This document shows, piece by piece, positions 43,490 through 51,157 of a DNA stretch of 64,000 nt. The notes below the pieces were generated by a model, which was not told the origin of the DNA, ran no database searches, and was given only the letters and a program-made list of their open reading frames with translations. The stretch is from positions 1 through 64,000 of the forward strand of contig JBAUMF010000117.1 in NCBI GenBank assembly GCA_049578545.1, in the 5' to 3' direction. Both the position numbers and the translations under genes were made by a program. Positions within the stretch are counted from its first letter, which is position 1. The number at the start of each line of letters is the position of its first letter. The DNA is from DASQBT01 sp049578545 (GTDB taxonomy: Bacteria > Pseudomonadota > Gammaproteobacteria > Burkholderiales > Thiobacillaceae).

Positions 43490-44618
43490 ATCGCCCGAGC
43501 ATCTGATTCGGCAACTATTAACCATCCTCAGTGATCGCATAGATTTTCCAAAAAACATAGTCGATGTTGGCGCAAACATAAACGCGTCCATTTCGTCGCC
43601 ATTTATTGATAGCGGGTGGGATTGTATCTTAATAGAGCCACAGAACTATTGCGCCAATGTTTTGGCGCGCGTCTATAGTGGTAATCGAAGAGTTAAGGTG
43701 CTTCGATGCGCTTGCTCTGATACCAATGGGGAGTTGAAACTCTTTCACGGAAGAGACGGTGCCGGTTCCGAACTGGCCACATTAAACTCCGGTAATGATC
43801 CCTGGCTAAGTGCCGTAAGAGATCCCGATAGTTTTGAGGTCGTTCCCGTTCGCACACTCGACTCCCTACTTTCCGGCCACCCTTCCTTTCGTAACCTGGG
43901 TATTTTGAAAATAGACACAGAATCGTTCGATTATCATGTCCTGAGCGGCTTGGATTTAGATGTATATAAACCAAAAATCATCGTCACTGAAGAGTATTTA
44001 TGGGATATTGATTCGACAATTTCCAAACATCGTCTTCTAGAGCGTTCTGGTTACATTAACATTGGATGGGTTGAATACAATACTATTTGGTGCCGGGGCG
44101 ACTACTTTTCTTTGACTTGGTCTGAGTGCGAAATGAGAACTTGGCTGCAGAAGGTGGGAAGGCCCGTTCTAAATATCGATCAGGTATCATATTTGCATAC
44201 CATTGATAAACTGCTGTCACGTTCCAACACTTTCGAAGGAATACTGCGAGAACTAAATCTTCTTGGAACGTTGCAAAATATTAACTGTAGTGCAAATCAA
44301 GTATTAAGTGTGTCGGTCGTACTTGCAAATCTTTCAGCCATTACTGTGCCCAGCTTGCCAACGGCGGACGGTACGGGGCAAATTCTTGTTAGTCATCATT
44401 GCACTGATGAATTCGGTAACATGAAGATTTGGGATGGGCTCCGTACCCCTTTGCCAGCCGATATTAACCCAGGCGAAGCTATAGTTATGGATGTTGCCGT
44501 TGTTGCGCCGCCTTGTCTGGGGAGATATTTTCTCCAGATCGATTTGGTTGTCGAGAACCGGGGATGGCTTTCACAGCATGCCGACTTCATTTGCACTTGC
44601 GTTATGAATGTGATCTGA
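43467..44618 (+). CDS. FkbM-type SAM methyltransferase with C-terminal beta domain
   Basis: Residues 1 to about 210 are FkbM-like: PKNIVDVGANINASISSPF (SAM motif I), CILIEPQNYCANVLAR, VKVLRCACSD, VPVRTLDSLL and ILKIDTESFDYHVLSGLD. These enzymes often O-methylate sugars. From about 255 a separate C-terminal part begins, ending RYFLQIDLVVENRGWLSQHAD, a beta-sandwich-like module seen in polysaccharide enzymes and resembling carbohydrate-binding tails. It may methylate a capsule sugar. It begins inside the preceding coiled-coil gene, lies in the most A/T-rich part of the locus, and abuts an IS scar. Confidence 0.72.
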   Translation: MDCHSKNKSPEHLIRQLLTILSDRIDFPKNIVDVGANINASISSPFIDSGWDCILIEPQNYCANVLARVYSGNRRVKVLRCACSDTNGELKLFHGRDGAGSELATLNSGNDPWLSAVRDPDSFEVVPVRTLDSLLSGHPSFRNLGILKIDTESFDYHVLSGLDLDVYKPKIIVTEEYLWDIDSTISKHRLLERSGYINIGWVEYNTIWCRGDYFSLTWSECEMRTWLQKVGRPVLNIDQVSYLHTIDKLLSRSNTFEGILRELNLLGTLQNINCSANQVLSVSVVLANLSAITVPSLPTADGTGQILVSHHCTDEFGNMKIWDGLRTPLPADINPGEAIVMDVAVVAPPCLGRYFLQIDLVVENRGWLSQHADFICTCVMNVI

Positions 44619-45084
44619 TACCTGTTGGAATCAGGTAAGCCCGTGGAGAACGGCTTGATGGAGTCATTCAACGGGCGACTGGGTGAGGAGTGTGTAATCG
44701 CCCATTAGTTCGTTAGCATGGAGGATGCAAGGCAACGATTTGCGGCATGGCGCATCGAGTACAAGAAGCATCGGTTTGCGTGGCTTCCTCAGTTACCTGA
44801 CACCGAGCGAGTTCATTTTGAAGAGTCAGGTTAACTACTCACAAGCGGCCGAACTCCCGCTATGAACTCTCTGAAATATGGACCAGGGTCAAGAAATCGA
44901 GGAGGCTTCAACAGCCTTTATGTAATAGAATGCGTATGAGTTTGTATTGGCGCCGCGGATACGAATGCTCTCAATTATTAGGCGCTGGATTTCAATTGGG
45001 CTTGTGAGCTAATGACTGGGCAAGCACGTACAGACGGACAAGACGCAACTTTGCGGTAACCTCTAGTTGCCTCGTAAATAGTAA
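44619..45084. other. 466-base gene-free stretch around the IS scar
   Basis: This gap separates the A/T-rich glycosyltransferase block from the OPX gene. Its left half is the transposase fragment. The right half (44835-45084) holds no reading frame of note and no clear terminator. It may contain the promoter of the OPX gene, but no convincing -35/-10 pair was found. It looks like a recombination scar. Confidence 0.6.
44643..44834 (+). pseudogene. IS3-family transposase remnant (C-terminal end)
   Basis: Translated in frame from 44643, the DNA reads VENGLMESFNGRLGEECVIAH, an amber stop (TAG 44706-44708, where the family has W), then FVSMEDARQRFAAWRIEYKKHR and a stop at 44832-44834. This is the end of the DDE domain of an IS3-type OrfB (ESFNGRLRDECL motif). 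The N-terminal part, OrfA and terminal repeats are missing, so it is a dead fragment. Confidence 0.85.
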
Positions 45085-46305
45085 GTGTGCTCAAACATCA
45101 GGAATTGTTTTGTGGGCGATGGTAGTTTTAAAGGCCGGGCTGTGATCGGACGTCGGTTTCTTGCTGGCACATCTTTGTTGATGCTATCTGCAGGCTGTTC
45201 GAGCTATCCGACTTGGTTTGCTTCGCACGGGCCCAGTCAAGAGCAGGTGTCCGAGGCAGCAACACAAACGACTTCATCGATACGTCTTGTCGATATAGAC
45301 GATTCGGTGGCGCGCAGGCTCTATGCTGAAGTACGGCGAAGCGCCTTTTCAGTAGATTTTCCTGACAACGGCAAGCGTGACTATACGGTGGGCCCAGGCG
45401 ACGCGCTGGAGGTTTCGGTTTGGGAAGCGCCGCCCGCTGCGCTGTTCGGCACCACTGCACTTGATCCGCGCGCCGGAGCCACGACTTCTCGTGTTACGAC
45501 TTTCCCTGACCAGCTTATTTCTGAAAGAGGCACGATAAATGTGCCGTTTGCTGGCGAAGTGCCTGTCGCTGGCAAGACGCCACAGAAGATCCAGGCGGTA
45601 ATTGCGGAACGGCTTAATGGTAAGGCCAACCAGCCTCAGGTGCTCGTACGGGTGACGCACAACGCAACTTCCAATGTCACGATAGTCGGTGAGGTGGGGC
45701 AGAGCACGCGCATGCCGCTTACCGCCAAGGGCGAAAGATTGCTTGACGCGATCGCCGCGGCGGGCGGCGTACGCCAGCCGGTAAGCAAAATCACAGTCCA
45801 ACTGACGCGTGGCTCTCAGGTGCAATCCATGTCGTTGGAGTCTATTATCGAAGACCCCAGGCAGAACGTACGCCTTGAGCCCGGAGACGTGGTGACGGCG
45901 CTTTACCAGCCTTTGAGTTTCACCGTACTGGGTGCGACGGGCAAGAATGAAGAAATCAATTTTGAGGCACAGGGTATATCGCTTGCACAGGCATTGGCAC
46001 GCGCGGGGGGTGTACAAGACGTAAGCGCGGACGCGAGCGGGGTATTCATTTTCCGTTTCGAGGACCCGAAGACACTGTCACCAGGTGAAGGAGTGGGGCC
46101 GACTACGCCTGATGGCAAGGTGCCCGTAGTGTATAGGGCGAACCTTAAGAACCCAGCCACTTTTCTCGTCGCACAGAATTTCCCGATGCACAACAAAGAT
46201 GTCATTTATGTGGCCAATGCGCCCTCGGCGGAGCTGCAGAAGTTCCTGAATATCCTGACCTCGTCGATCTATTCGGTGAGCAGTCTGGTCACGCTCAAGC
46301 CTTGA
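45085..46305 (+). CDS. Outer-membrane polysaccharide export lipoprotein (OPX; KpsD/CtrA-like)
   Basis: OPX proteins form the outer-membrane channel for capsule. The frame opens with GTG at 45085 (406 residues). An in-frame GTG at 45142 would give a more usual lipoprotein signal (RRFLAGTSLLMLSAGC). The Poly_export domain starts at YTVGPGDALEVSVW and continues with VPFAGEVPVAGKTPQKIQ. SLBB-like repeats follow (VTIVGEVGQSTRMPL, LLDAIAAAGGV and FTVLGATGKNEEI, LAQALARAGGV). It should pair with the KpsE and KpsMT homologues encoded 7-9 kb upstream. Confidence 0.9.
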   Translation: MCSNIRNCFVGDGSFKGRAVIGRRFLAGTSLLMLSAGCSSYPTWFASHGPSQEQVSEAATQTTSSIRLVDIDDSVARRLYAEVRRSAFSVDFPDNGKRDYTVGPGDALEVSVWEAPPAALFGTTALDPRAGATTSRVTTFPDQLISERGTINVPFAGEVPVAGKTPQKIQAVIAERLNGKANQPQVLVRVTHNATSNVTIVGEVGQSTRMPLTAKGERLLDAIAAAGGVRQPVSKITVQLTRGSQVQSMSLESIIEDPRQNVRLEPGDVVTALYQPLSFTVLGATGKNEEINFEAQGISLAQALARAGGVQDVSADASGVFIFRFEDPKTLSPGEGVGPTTPDGKVPVVYRANLKNPATFLVAQNFPMHNKDVIYVANAPSAELQKFLNILTSSIYSVSSLVTLKP

Positions 46306-46323
46306 GCAACCGGCTGTCTCGCC

Positions 46324-47490
46324 ATGCGAGAGGTGCTGATCGATGTGACGCGGCTTGTGGATCGTACGCTGCAGGGACGGCTGCCTACGGGCGTGGACCG
46401 GGTCAATCTGGCATATGTGCAGCATTTTGCCGATCACGCCGTAGCCTTGATTCGCTATGCGGGGCGCTGGATCGTGTTTTCGTGCGCGGATTCCGCGCGA
46501 CTTTTCGCCGCCCTGCTGGCGCCGACCGGGGACTTCGCGTGGTGGGTGCGTTGGCTGGTGGCCAGAAACCTAATGCGTCTAGGGGATGCGAAAAGGTTGT
46601 CGGGGCATATCCTGTTCAATGCCGGTCATAGCGGGCTCGACCATCCAGACTATGCACTTCAAATACAGCGCCGGGGGTTGACCCCGGTTTTCTTTTTGCA
46701 TGACCTCATCCCGATAACCCACCCCGAGTACTGTCGCGCAGGCGAAGCGGAGCGACATCAACGCAGGCTGGAAACGATGCTTTCAGTGGGGCGTGGGCTT
46801 ATCGTCAATTCGCAGGCCACACTCGACGCTGCAGAAGACTATGGCAAACGTCATGGCCGGAAACTTCCTCCTCATGTCATCGCGCCACTTGCTCCGCCGG
46901 ATCTGCCAGCGCCAGCTGCATTTCGGCCGCTGAAGGCTCCCTACTTTGTTATTCTGGGGACGATCGAACCACGCAAGAACCACTTGCTGCTGCTGCATCT
47001 GTGGCGTAATCTGGCGCTCGAACAGGGAGACTCCGCGCCGTGGCTCGTGATCATAGGTCAGCGGGGCTGGGAGTGTGAGCAGGTGGTCGATCTCCTGGAG
47101 CGTTGCGAAGTCTTGCGCAAATTGGTAATCGAGCTTCCACGCTGTTCCGATGCAGACCTCTCGACCTATTTGCATCATGCCCAGGCTTTGTTGTTCCCAT
47201 CATTCGAGGAGGGATACGGCATCCCACTGGTCGAGGCGCTCGCGGTCGGGGTGCCGGTGATCGCCAGCGGTCTCCCTGTATTCCGGGAGATTGCCGGCGA
47301 GATTCCGGATTACCTTGATCCGCTGGATGGTCCTGGATGGCAACGCCTGATACTTGATTTCGCTTCGCCAGACAGTGAGCGGCGGGCCGATCAATTGGGC
47401 AGATTGGCTGGGTTTCGGGCGCCGTCATGGGAATCTCATTTCTTGAAGATTGATGCATTGCTGGATGAAATTGATGCACACCATTCCTGA
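46324..47490 (+). CDS. Glycosyltransferase, GT4 family
   Basis: A 388-residue protein starting REVLIDVTRLVDRTLQGRLPTGVDRVNLAY, the same N-terminal theme as the GT4 gene at 38657. The GT4 C-terminal domain shows LGTIEPRKNHLLLLHLWRNL, IGQRGWECEQVVDLLE, and EEGYGIPLVEALAVGVPVIASGLPVF. It is 18 bases from the OPX gene and its end overlaps the KpsC-like frame. Donor unknown. Confidence 0.88.
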   Translation: MREVLIDVTRLVDRTLQGRLPTGVDRVNLAYVQHFADHAVALIRYAGRWIVFSCADSARLFAALLAPTGDFAWWVRWLVARNLMRLGDAKRLSGHILFNAGHSGLDHPDYALQIQRRGLTPVFFLHDLIPITHPEYCRAGEAERHQRRLETMLSVGRGLIVNSQATLDAAEDYGKRHGRKLPPHVIAPLAPPDLPAPAAFRPLKAPYFVILGTIEPRKNHLLLLHLWRNLALEQGDSAPWLVIIGQRGWECEQVVDLLERCEVLRKLVIELPRCSDADLSTYLHHAQALLFPSFEEGYGIPLVEALAVGVPVIASGLPVFREIAGEIPDYLDPLDGPGWQRLILDFASPDSERRADQLGRLAGFRAPSWESHFLKIDALLDEIDAHHS

Positions 47491-48535
47491 TCTGATGCAA
47501 CGCTTTCCCGATATGCCGAAGGTGATCTACGTCCATGGCTTTCCACGTTGGAAGTGGCCTATCGTGCGGCAGTGCTTTGCGGGATGTCGAACAAAATTTC
47601 TCGCTAAAGATGAACGGGTGCCAGATCATTCATGGCTTGTACTCTGGGGGATGGCGCCATTGCCTGCTGGGTTGCCAGGCGATGTGCGTGTGCTTCGCAT
47701 GGAGGACGGTTTTATACGATCGGTTGGTCTGGGTGCTGATCTGGTTCGGCCGCTTTCCTGGGTGGTCGACAGCGAGGGCATCTATTACGATGCGAGCCGG
47801 CCATCTGATCTTGAACGAATTCTCGCTACAAGCGTTTTCGACGAGGAAATATGCTCTCTCGCGGCACATTTGCGGACCCAGATTGTGGAGGCAGGGTTAA
47901 CAAAATATAACGTAGGACTGCGTGCATGGCGGCGTCCAGCAGGAGTGGGCAAGGTAGTCCTTGTCCCTGGACAGGTGGAAAGCGATGCTTCGCTTGCCTT
48001 CGGGGCGCCGGGCATCCGGACCAACATCGGACTGCTGCAGGCGGTACGGGAAGCCAATCCCGATGCTTATCTGATCTACAAACCTCACCCGGATGTCCTC
48101 GCCCGGTTGAGGCTTGAGGGGAAGGATGAGCAGGAGGCACACCAGTGGTGCGATGAAATTCTAACGGATGTTTCAATTGGAGAGTTGTTCAGGTCAGTCG
48201 ACGAGGTGCACGTCTTGACCTCTCTTGCCGGATTTGAAGCCCTGTTGCGCGGTAACAAGGTTACCTGTTATGGCCAGCCTTTTTATTCTGGTTGGGGATT
48301 GACCCATGACATTATTCCAAACAGCCGGCGTGGCCGTACGTTGACGCTTGATGAATTGGTGGCGGGCACTTTGATCAACTACCCACTGTATTTGAGCCGG
48401 GATGGGAAACACTTGATTTCCCCGGAGCAAGCCTTGGAAGCCTTGTTGTCGTGGCGCGAAACTACAGGGGGGCTGCCACCCTGGTGGCAAGGCCTTTTCA
48501 GGATTGTATTGAGGCGGGTTGGGGGAGTCAGGTAA
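47450..48535 (+). CDS. kpsC: One-module KpsC-like Kdo transferase
   Basis: KpsC adds beta-linked Kdo residues to the lipid anchor of group 2 capsules and normally has two homologous modules (about 670 residues). This protein has one: 361 residues from 47450, or 340 from the better-looking ATG at 47513. Landmarks are RMEDGFIRSVGLGADL with GIYYDASRPSDLE, VLVPGQVESDASLAFG, YLIYKPHPDVLARLR, and HVLTSLAGFEALLRGNKV with PFYSGWGLT. The start is uncertain because it overlaps the preceding gene. Its stop overlaps the convergent acyltransferase gene by eight bases. No second module is encoded in the window. Confidence 0.85.
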   Translation: MMHCWMKLMHTIPDLMQRFPDMPKVIYVHGFPRWKWPIVRQCFAGCRTKFLAKDERVPDHSWLVLWGMAPLPAGLPGDVRVLRMEDGFIRSVGLGADLVRPLSWVVDSEGIYYDASRPSDLERILATSVFDEEICSLAAHLRTQIVEAGLTKYNVGLRAWRRPAGVGKVVLVPGQVESDASLAFGAPGIRTNIGLLQAVREANPDAYLIYKPHPDVLARLRLEGKDEQEAHQWCDEILTDVSIGELFRSVDEVHVLTSLAGFEALLRGNKVTCYGQPFYSGWGLTHDIIPNSRRGRTLTLDELVAGTLINYPLYLSRDGKHLISPEQALEALLSWRETTGGLPPWWQGLFRIVLRRVGGVR

Positions 48536-49673
48536 CTGCGGATTTCTTGAAAATGTTTTTGTTCCGAATCGCTGGAGTATGGTTCATCAGGGGATAGAAG
48601 AAGCCAACAAACGGGTTGATCAGACGAGAGGCCGATCGCAGCGCAAGCCGGATCGGTGTGCAGTGTGCTCCCAGATCCTGCTTTATCGAATAGGTTGTCA
48701 GACCGAGTTCAAGATGTTTTGCGCCCAACTGTATTGCCGTTTCGATGACGGCGTACCCCACGTAGATATAAAGGCTATCGTTCCTGGCTTCGTTGCGACC
48801 AAAATATAACCAGCGCAGCAGTTCGCCATCCATATGCAGCAAGGCATGCCCTACGAGTTCATTCTCGCGATAAAACAACAAGACCTTTGAACTCGATCCA
48901 AGCTTTTGGGAAAACTCCCGGTAGAAGGTGGGCGTAAGAACTTCACGCTGAAATTCATCCGCCTGATTATGCACGACGAGCCATTGGTCGCAGAGGGTGT
49001 CTGCCATTTCGTGGAAATCATCGCGCAACTCGTGCCTGATTTTCAGATCCTCGTTCTTCTGTAAATGCTTGAGCAATTTGCTTCGATAATAGCTTTTCAT
49101 CGACGCAACATAATCGTTGGGCGAAGCCCATTTGATTTCCATATAGGTGTTGGGAAGGCTGTCCACCCAGTGATAGCCGAGGCGTTCAAAGTCTTGCCGG
49201 TACATTTCGGCATTGGGCTCGAAATCCCTGACGACGATGAGAAACTGCCCCTCGGCCCGCGCGGTTTTTATTAGCAGTTCGCTCAAGGAAGCAATGATTT
49301 CGCTGGCTGAAGCCTGCTTGCTGACGGCAAATGGTGGGCTGTTAAGCGTGATCGGCGTACCGCACTCAAGCATGCGCAGTTTCAGAAAATTCGGAAACAG
49401 GCGTCGCACCTTCCCCAATACATTCCGGAGACCGGCAGGGGCAAAGATTGCAAGGTCCGTGGTAATTGAATAGAGGCTTGCAAGCGCGACCGCGGTATTG
49501 CCTTCGTCGAAAAACATGACGTAGCGGTATTCAAAGTCGTTGAGCCTGGACTTTTCAACGACTTGCCAGAATTCGTGGGATAACGTGGCGGAATGGCCGA
49601 CCAGCAGGCTATTCCATTGTTCTTTGGGGACCTGGTCTATGGAATTGAAAACTTTGATCGTGAATGTTCCCAT
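48528..49673 (-). CDS. GNAT/FemAB-like acyltransferase (candidate bacterial ceramide synthase type)
   Basis: The only minus-strand gene in the capsule locus. The start at 49671-49673 gives 381 residues beginning MGTFTIKVFNSIDQVPKEQW; the frame is open to 49742. The C-terminal half looks like a FemAB/CelD-type GNAT fold: SYYRSKLLKHLQKNEDL, VLLFYRENELVGHALLHMDG, YIYVGYAVIETAIQLGAKHLELGL, and TYSIKQDLGAHCTPIRLALRS. Family members N-acylate lipids, sugars or amino acids. Caulobacter bCerS, which N-acylates 3-ketosphinganine, belongs to the GNAT superfamily. Presence beside an SDR and with an oxoamine synthase in the locus suggests that role; acylation of a capsule amino sugar is the alternative. 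Confidence 0.65.
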   Translation of the reverse strand: MGTFTIKVFNSIDQVPKEQWNSLLVGHSATLSHEFWQVVEKSRLNDFEYRYVMFFDEGNTAVALASLYSITTDLAIFAPAGLRNVLGKVRRLFPNFLKLRMLECGTPITLNSPPFAVSKQASASEIIASLSELLIKTARAEGQFLIVVRDFEPNAEMYRQDFERLGYHWVDSLPNTYMEIKWASPNDYVASMKSYYRSKLLKHLQKNEDLKIRHELRDDFHEMADTLCDQWLVVHNQADEFQREVLTPTFYREFSQKLGSSSKVLLFYRENELVGHALLHMDGELLRWLYFGRNEARNDSLYIYVGYAVIETAIQLGAKHLELGLTTYSIKQDLGAHCTPIRLALRSASRLINPFVGFFYPLMNHTPAIRNKNIFKKSAVT

Positions 49674-50122
49674 AGCTATCTTACTTACAGGGTTGTCCCT
49701 GGGGTAGTCCCGATCCGCTATGCCATGAGCCGCCTGATTCAAGATACGCTTGCGCTCAAATTAGCCCAGGCGCTTCAGATTGCGCCACATCGGGCAGACG
49801 TGCCCGTTCCAATCCAGCTAGATCCTCGCGCATGGGAAAGCCACGTGACAGGGGGCACATCACGTTGGCAACACGACAGATTCTGGCGAAGCGCAGGGGA
49901 GGGATTGCCGGCAGACGCATTACTCTGTGTGCGCGCATGCGTTTCAATGTTTCCGGCGCCGGGTCGTGGACATTTGGCGAATTGGTGATGCATGGCACGT
50001 ATTATAATTGGACATAATTCAGACAGCGCTGTGTCTCTGGAACCCCCACCGCATGTATGGAGAGTTTCAGTGCTTGAACCTTCGAAAGCGGATACCCGAG
50101 AGCATCCTATCACAACACCCAC
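49674..50122. other. Divergent intergenic region with candidate promoter
   Basis: This stretch separates the acyltransferase (minus) from the SDR gene (plus). A perfect TATAAT lies at 50003-50008. TTGGTG at 49982-49987 is 15 bases upstream, so spacing is short for a sigma-70 promoter. No coding frame with homology was recognised here. If used, the promoter gives the SDR-KpsS pair its own transcript with a leader of roughly 110 bases. Confidence 0.45.
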
Positions 50123-51130
50123 ATGGTAAAACGGTCAGCATCAGTCGCCTTGGTAACCGGGGCAACAGGGTTCATTGGCGGGCACCTGGCTCAGCAGTTG
50201 CTCGACCAGGGTTGGACTGTCAAGGTGCTGGCGAGAGATCCCCTTAAGCTTGGACCCTCATTGCGCAGCATGTGCGAGGTGATCGTCGCAGATATCTGCG
50301 ACGAGGGCGCATTGCGCCGCGCCGTCCGGCAAACCGACGTGGTATTTCATTGCGCCGCCAATGTCAGCACCTGGGATCGGGGGGATGCGTATTACGCCGT
50401 CAATGTGCTTGGTGTGAAGAACCTGTTGAATGCGATCGTCATGGAGAATGCCGCCCTGCTGCGGTTAGTACACCTGTCCACAGTGGATGTGTACGGCTTT
50501 CCGGTTGCCCCCTGCAATGAACAATGCACGACCTCAGGCAGCGGATTTGGATATGGCGAAACCAAGCTGCAAGGCGAGTCTCTGGTCAGGGAATATTGTG
50601 AAAAATATCATATTCAGTACACGATCCTGCGACCCGCTAACGTCATCGGGCCAGGAAGTCAGTTCATCTCCAGAATCGGTGATGGGCTGAAATCCGGGGT
50701 CATGCTGACCGTTGATGGGGGTCGAACCAATGCAGGAATGCTTTATGTTGGCAACCTGGTTGATTACCTGATCTGGGCTGCACAGGCGGAGAGTTCAATT
50801 AACAAGATTTATAATGTCAGAGACAATTATGACGTTGACTGGTTGACATTCATCAAGCGATTTCGTGCGTCAATTGAAGGCCGTGGCGTTGTAATCAATC
50901 TTCCCTTTGCCATGGCCGATGCAATTGCATACGGCATGGAAGCTGTTTACCGAAGGGTCGCTCCGTCACGGGAGCCCCTGCTGCACAGGCTTCTGGTTCG
51001 TTTTTTTGGCCGAACATGCGGGCACGATGCCGAAAAGATTCGATTTGAAAGTGGTTACGCGGGCCGGGTTGGTTTTGATGAGGCAATGGATCGGTCGGTC
51101 TCATGGTTCCTGGGGCGGACACCTGCCTGA
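50123..51130 (+). CDS. Extended SDR reductase (candidate ceramide-reductase-like)
   Basis: A 335-residue extended short-chain dehydrogenase: VALVTGATGFIGGHLAQQLL (Rossmann glycine motif), VVFHCAANVSTWDRGD, active-site VHLSTVDVYG and FGYGETKLQGE (YxxxK), and YTILRPANVIGPGSQF. It is of the 3-beta-HSD/epimerase type rather than a nucleotide-sugar epimerase. Caulobacter CerR, which reduces the keto group of oxidised ceramide, is annotated as the same kind of epimerase-family protein. With an oxoamine synthase and a GNAT acyltransferase nearby, 3-keto-lipid reduction is a reasonable inference. Sugar modification is the main alternative. Confidence 0.65.
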   Translation: MVKRSASVALVTGATGFIGGHLAQQLLDQGWTVKVLARDPLKLGPSLRSMCEVIVADICDEGALRRAVRQTDVVFHCAANVSTWDRGDAYYAVNVLGVKNLLNAIVMENAALLRLVHLSTVDVYGFPVAPCNEQCTTSGSGFGYGETKLQGESLVREYCEKYHIQYTILRPANVIGPGSQFISRIGDGLKSGVMLTVDGGRTNAGMLYVGNLVDYLIWAAQAESSINKIYNVRDNYDVDWLTFIKRFRASIEGRGVVINLPFAMADAIAYGMEAVYRRVAPSREPLLHRLLVRFFGRTCGHDAEKIRFESGYAGRVGFDEAMDRSVSWFLGRTPA

Positions 51131-51157
51131 ACAAGCCGTGGAGAGGAATGCCGACCT

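Noticed and set aside
49593..50017. ORFs in the acyltransferase-SDR intergenic region
   Set aside because: They are short, lack ribosome-binding sites and resemble no family; the region is better read as regulatory.
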